From: CAJBVG01 sp044376465
GTDB lineage: Bacteria > Bacteroidota > Bacteroidia > Sphingobacteriales > Sphingobacteriaceae
Assembly (NCBI GenBank): GCA_044376465.1
Contig: JBILKW010000078.1
Location: 1-9,709 of the forward strand
Direction: 5' to 3'
Length of the DNA stretch: 9,709 bases
In this document: positions 7,321 to 9,709 of the stretch, piece after piece
How positions within the stretch are numbered: the first letter of the stretch is position 1
Layout: every line of letters begins with the position of its first letter
Translations under genes and position numbers: made by a program
Notes under the pieces: generated by a model
Database searches by the model: none
Seen by the model: the letters and a program-made list of their open reading frames with translations, nothing else
What the model was told of the DNA's origin: nothing

Positions 7321-7368
7321 TGTGCTAATCTATTTTTACTTTGAGAAACTTTGTGAGCTAAAAAAGTT
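7321..7368. terminator. Weak hairpin and T/A-rich convergent gap between pepT and the serine hydrolase
   Basis: The two genes end facing each other 46 bp apart. AACTTT (7347-7352) can pair with AAAGTT (7363-7368) around a 10-nt loop, the right half running into the minus-strand stop codon. The gap also has two near-copies of ACTTTGNGA (7339-7347 and 7349-7357). A short T-rich stretch flanks the stem on both strands. This may serve as a weak shared terminator; the stem is A/T-dominated and support is thin. Confidence 0.25.
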
Positions 7369-8647
7369 AAATTTTCACAATTTTTAATGTTTTACCTTCT
7401 ATTTCCAAAGAATAAACTCCAACAGGTAATTTCTCAACAGAAATTTTATTGCCTTCCGAAATTCCTTCTTGCATTACCTGTCCGTTTACGTTTTTTATAC
7501 AATAAGTAAAATTAGTAATTCCATCAATAAATATTTCGTTTTGACTAGGGTTGGGGTAAGCACTTACTTTCTTTTCTATAGCTTGATGGCTGACCGAAGT
7601 TGCATTACACATAATAGTGTTAAGGCGTTTCCAAATTTCATTATTAAAAATCATGGGTAACTCACTTTGGTCTGCGGGTTTATTTCCCATGCGTACCACC
7701 ACCATTTTTTTACTCGGAATTACGTTTATGAGTTGTCCGTTTTTACCCATTGCACTGTACATATCTGCAGGTGCATTCGGAATTAGCATTCCATTAAAAA
7801 CAATTTGCAATCTGGGTAGCATGAATTTATTTTTACCATTGAGCCACCATAAATATCCGTACGAAGGATTAATATTTTGCGAACTATTGGTCATTTGTGT
7901 TTTAAAGGTTCCATCTTTTAAAACGGTATCATTATTCCAAACAAAATTATTTTGTGCAAGCAAACCGAAGCGTGCCATAGAGCGAGCGGTGCTATAATAA
8001 ACGTTGTTATATCCTTGTTTTAAATACAATCCGTTCATGCCTGTTTTTAGTTTGATATTTATATTTAAAAACTGATTCAATGTTTGATTGCTTGCATTAA
8101 CAATTACTTCTTCCAATAAAGTATATACAGCATTGTGGTATGCCCAGCGAGTGCCTGGTTCGGCAAGGCAAGTTAAACAGCTAGGTTCTGTACAATCAAG
8201 ATCGGGTACAATATCATTAATTCCGGAGCTCATACTGAGCTGATGTACAATTTTTATTTTTTGTTCATCGGTTGTGCTGCAATTGGTCCAGCCAGAATTT
8301 AAATAGGTTGAACTTGCATGGTTAATGTTTAACAACTTTTGTTCGGCTGCAATTCCAACTACAGTGGCAAGCATAGATTTACCTGCCGATGCCCAATACC
8401 AAAAACTATCTTGTGAAAAAGTTCCATAATATTTTTCAATCACTATTCTTCCATCTACTAAAACTAAAAATGCTTTCGAATTATTTTGACCTACAAAATC
8501 CAGGAGTGCTGGAATACTATCTGTACACCAACCTAAATCGCTTGCACTTTTTGTTTCCCATTGGTTGCCTGTAATAGGAGGGAAGTAGGTTTGTGCGGAG
8601 ACAAGGTTGCCAATGAAAATTAGAAGAATTAGGAGGGTTATTCGCAT
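7367..8647 (-). CDS. Secreted serine hydrolase (beta-lactamase/class C family) with type A T9SS sorting domain
   Basis: A 426-residue exported serine hydrolase of the beta-lactamase-related (PF00144-type) fold. A signal peptide occupies residues 1-18 (hydrophobic run, cleavage near 'VSA|Q'). The nucleophile motif is S87-A-G-K90 within 'WYWASAGKSM', the Tyr-x-Asn motif is Y170-H-N172 in 'WAYHNAVY', and 'GKNGQ' (301-305) stands where the third active-site motif is expected. The last ~65 residues (362-426: 'AYPNPSQNEIFIDG' to 'LPVGVYSLEIEG') form a type A T9SS C-terminal domain, normally cut off after outer-membrane transit. The substrate cannot be read; relatives include esterases, D-aminopeptidases and penicillin-binding-like proteins, so antibiotic hydrolysis should not be assumed. 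Seven cysteines may form extracellular disulfides. The start is set at ATG 8647; an in-frame TTG at 8653 adds only two residues. It is preceded on its strand by the repeat hairpin and the DUF5777 gene. Confidence 0.93.
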   Translation of the reverse strand: MRITLLILLIFIGNLVSAQTYFPPITGNQWETKSASDLGWCTDSIPALLDFVGQNNSKAFLVLVDGRIVIEKYYGTFSQDSFWYWASAGKSMLATVVGIAAEQKLLNINHASSTYLNSGWTNCSTTDEQKIKIVHQLSMSSGINDIVPDLDCTEPSCLTCLAEPGTRWAYHNAVYTLLEEVIVNASNQTLNQFLNINIKLKTGMNGLYLKQGYNNVYYSTARSMARFGLLAQNNFVWNNDTVLKDGTFKTQMTNSSQNINPSYGYLWWLNGKNKFMLPRLQIVFNGMLIPNAPADMYSAMGKNGQLINVIPSKKMVVVRMGNKPADQSELPMIFNNEIWKRLNTIMCNATSVSHQAIEKKVSAYPNPSQNEIFIDGITNFTYCIKNVNGQVMQEGISEGNKISVEKLPVGVYSLEIEGKTLKIVKI

Positions 8648-8650
8648 AAG

Positions 8651-8658
8651 CAAAGATA
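8651..8658 (-). promoter_or_regulatory. Possible Bacteroidota -7 box (TATCTTTG) just before the serine hydrolase start
   Basis: On the minus strand the bases TATCTTTG match the Bacteroidota sigma consensus TAnnTTTG exactly and are followed by C, as in TAnnTTTGY. Only three bases (CTT) separate it from ATG 8647, so transcription from it would be leaderless or nearly so. No convincing -33 element is visible in the repeat array upstream, so it may be coincidental. Confidence 0.3.
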
Positions 8659-8792
8659 ACGAATTATCGAATTATCGAACTAGCGAACTAGCGAATTTAC
8701 GAATTTACGAATTTACGAAATGCATCCTTTTTGCACCCTCGCTAATTCGCTAATTCGTAAATTCGCTAGTTCGCTAGTTCGCTAATTCGTTA
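8657..8792. repeat. Long inverted repeat made of 8-bp tandem CGAA-units, filling the intergenic gap
   Basis: The left arm has seven head-to-tail octamers: CGAATTAT x2 (8660-8675), CGAACTAG x2 (8676-8691) and CGAATTTA x3 (8692-8715). The right arm, read on the minus strand from 8789 to 8742, has six: CGAATTAG, CGAACTAG x2, CGAATTTA and CGAATTAG x2. Bases 8668-8717 can pair with 8740-8789: 50 positions with five mismatches by my alignment, around a 22-nt loop (8718-8739). The first left octamer is extra. Both outer edges read TAACGAATTA, and at the right edge that TAA is the stop codon of the DUF5777 gene. On the minus-strand transcript the hairpin therefore starts at the stop codon and ends about 20 nt before the next ATG. 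It may act as an mRNA stabiliser, terminator or REP-like element; function is unknown. Confidence 0.95.
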
Positions 8793-9695
8793 CAAAGTGA
8801 ACGCTCTCGAAATATTAAACCCTAACCTCATTCCACCATCGCTCCAAGAGTCGGAAGTGCGAGGAATGAATTGATTTTCGGTAATGCCTAATGAGTTGGT
8901 TAAATGAACTTGGAAAACGTGGCCACCAGTTTCAATATCCAACCCTATACCCATAGAGTCGTAATAGGTAGTTGCATTGGTGTATTTATTTGCACGTGCC
9001 ATGTATTCGAAGGTTACCGCAGTGCGTTTTGTAAATTTATAACGACCTAAAAAGCCGATGGCGTAAGTATCGTTTCTATCTGTAATGTTATCTACTTGGT
9101 TATAATGCACCATGCTTGGTGTTATTTGCATAGAAAGGTCTTCGCTGAATTTACGTGCAATCATTATTTGTTGTGCGAAAGAGAATCGCGACGATCTGTT
9201 TTCATACTTATCTACTCCAGAAATTAACGTTGCTGCACCTTGTAAGTTGGTGTAATATACTCCAGAAAATAAAGTAATACTTACTGGCATGGTATTGCTT
9301 TTATTTTGTTGTAGCAATCTGTATTTCAAATAAGAGTCGTATGTTTTTTCGATAGATGTTCTTCCTAATCCAACTTGCAAACGCCCATCATAGCTATATT
9401 CTAAACTCATACGAATACTTGCTCCGCCGTCTAATCCCCAGAAATCATAAGCTCCAGAATTAAAAGGTCCGAATCTGTGGGCAATACGGAAGTCTAAGGT
9501 TCTTTTGCCACCTACTTCAATAGTATGTTGATTTATTAATCGTGTGCCCTTAAAGGTAGCTGCAACAGGTTCATTTTCATTTGTAGGATTCATCTCTTCC
9601 AATAGTTTCATTGGATCTGTTTCCTGTGCTTTACTTGTGTGTATGGTAAATAGGCAGGTTGTGATGATGCCTAATGCTAGTATACTTTTTTTCAT
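8790..9695 (-). CDS. DUF5777-type beta-barrel outer-membrane protein
   Basis: A 301-residue exported protein whose sequence I recognise as DUF5777-like, a Bacteroidota family of unknown function. It has a signal peptide at residues 1-23 (MKKSILALG..., cleavage near 'SKA|Q'), a short linker rich in Asp/Glu/Asn, then the family opening 'ATFKGTRLINQHTIE'. After this come alternating hydrophobic/polar strands with frequent Tyr and Phe, consistent with an outer-membrane beta-barrel: 'LDFRIAHRFGPFN', 'LEYSYDGRLQVGLGRTSIEKTYDSYLK', 'IMIARKFSEDLSMQITPSMVHYN' and 'GGHVFQVHLTNS'. It ends 'MRLGFNISRAFTL', with a late aromatic residue as in barrel proteins. Family members are often found near YceI-like and cytochrome/haem-type genes; none is in this window, though upstream sequence is cut off. 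The start ATG 9695 is clear, and the stop TAA (8792-8790) is the edge of the repeat hairpin. Confidence 0.85.
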   Translation of the reverse strand: MKKSILALGIITTCLFTIHTSKAQETDPMKLLEEMNPTNENEPVAATFKGTRLINQHTIEVGGKRTLDFRIAHRFGPFNSGAYDFWGLDGGASIRMSLEYSYDGRLQVGLGRTSIEKTYDSYLKYRLLQQNKSNTMPVSITLFSGVYYTNLQGAATLISGVDKYENRSSRFSFAQQIMIARKFSEDLSMQITPSMVHYNQVDNITDRNDTYAIGFLGRYKFTKRTAVTFEYMARANKYTNATTYYDSMGIGLDIETGGHVFQVHLTNSLGITENQFIPRTSDSWSDGGMRLGFNISRAFTL

Positions 9696-9709
9696 ATTCG
9701 CTATTTCGT
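9696..9709. repeat. Start of a second CGAA-octamer array abutting the DUF5777 start codon (cut by window end)
   Basis: Read on the minus strand, the last 14 bases give CGAAATAG (9708-9701) followed by CGAAT and then ATG, the start codon. This matches the CGAANTAG unit of the array at 8657-8792 and its 8-bp spacing. Only one and a half units are visible, so membership is likely but not proven. Confidence 0.55.

Noticed and set aside
7617..7997. Plus-strand open frame of 126 codons opposite the serine hydrolase
   Set aside because: It is antisense to the conserved catalytic region, and its residues resemble no protein family I know.
8657..8792. CRISPR array
   Set aside because: The repeated units are 8 bp with no spacers and are arranged as facing arms; no cas genes are present.
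8657..8792. Insertion sequence or MITE with target duplications
   Set aside because: No transposase is present, and I see no clear flanking target duplication distinct from the repeat units themselves.

Overview
The window looks like chromosomal DNA of a member of the Bacteroidota. The evidence is two secreted proteins carrying the two kinds of C-terminal type IX secretion (T9SS) sorting domain (a gliding-motility/CHU_C type B domain and a 'YPNP' type A domain), a LytS-like kinase with a LytTR regulator, a DUF5777-type beta-barrel protein, AT-rich DNA and few recognisable Shine-Dalgarno sequences. No phage, transposase, CRISPR, tRNA or rRNA gene is visible. No gap exceeds 300 bases; the gaps that exist are mostly filled by short-unit repeats.

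Layout. Bases 1-641 (+) are the C-terminal proteolytic part of Lon; its N-terminus lies outside the window. A 150-bp convergent gap (642-791) holds an inverted repeat built from 9-bp TTTGCG-type units. On the minus strand follows a large T9SS-exported mosaic protein (792-3374): choice-of-anchor L domain, Calx-beta-like domain, Ig-like modules, a PKD-like module and a CHU_C sorting domain. Only 6 bp from its annotated start, on the plus strand, begins a tightly packed set: low-specificity L-threonine aldolase (3381-4403), a LytS/YehU-type histidine kinase almost without a sensor domain (4400-5218) and its LytTR response regulator (5220-5975). The ATGA overlap and 1-bp gap make these three genes look co-transcribed and translationally coupled. 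Peptidase T (6073-7320, +) follows. It converges on a minus-strand secreted serine hydrolase with a T9SS tag (7367-8647), preceded on that strand by a DUF5777-type outer-membrane protein (8790-9695).

The most unusual structure is non-coding. The whole gap between the DUF5777 stop codon and the serine hydrolase start is a near-perfect long inverted repeat, and each arm is itself a tandem array of 8-bp CGAANTNN units (seven in one arm, six in the other). A second array of the same kind appears to run into the DUF5777 start codon at the window edge, and the lon-side gap holds a differently spaced cousin. The genes are mostly of recognisable families. Combined-function ideas (aldolase coupled to a two-component system, repeat arrays as 5'-flank elements) are inference.
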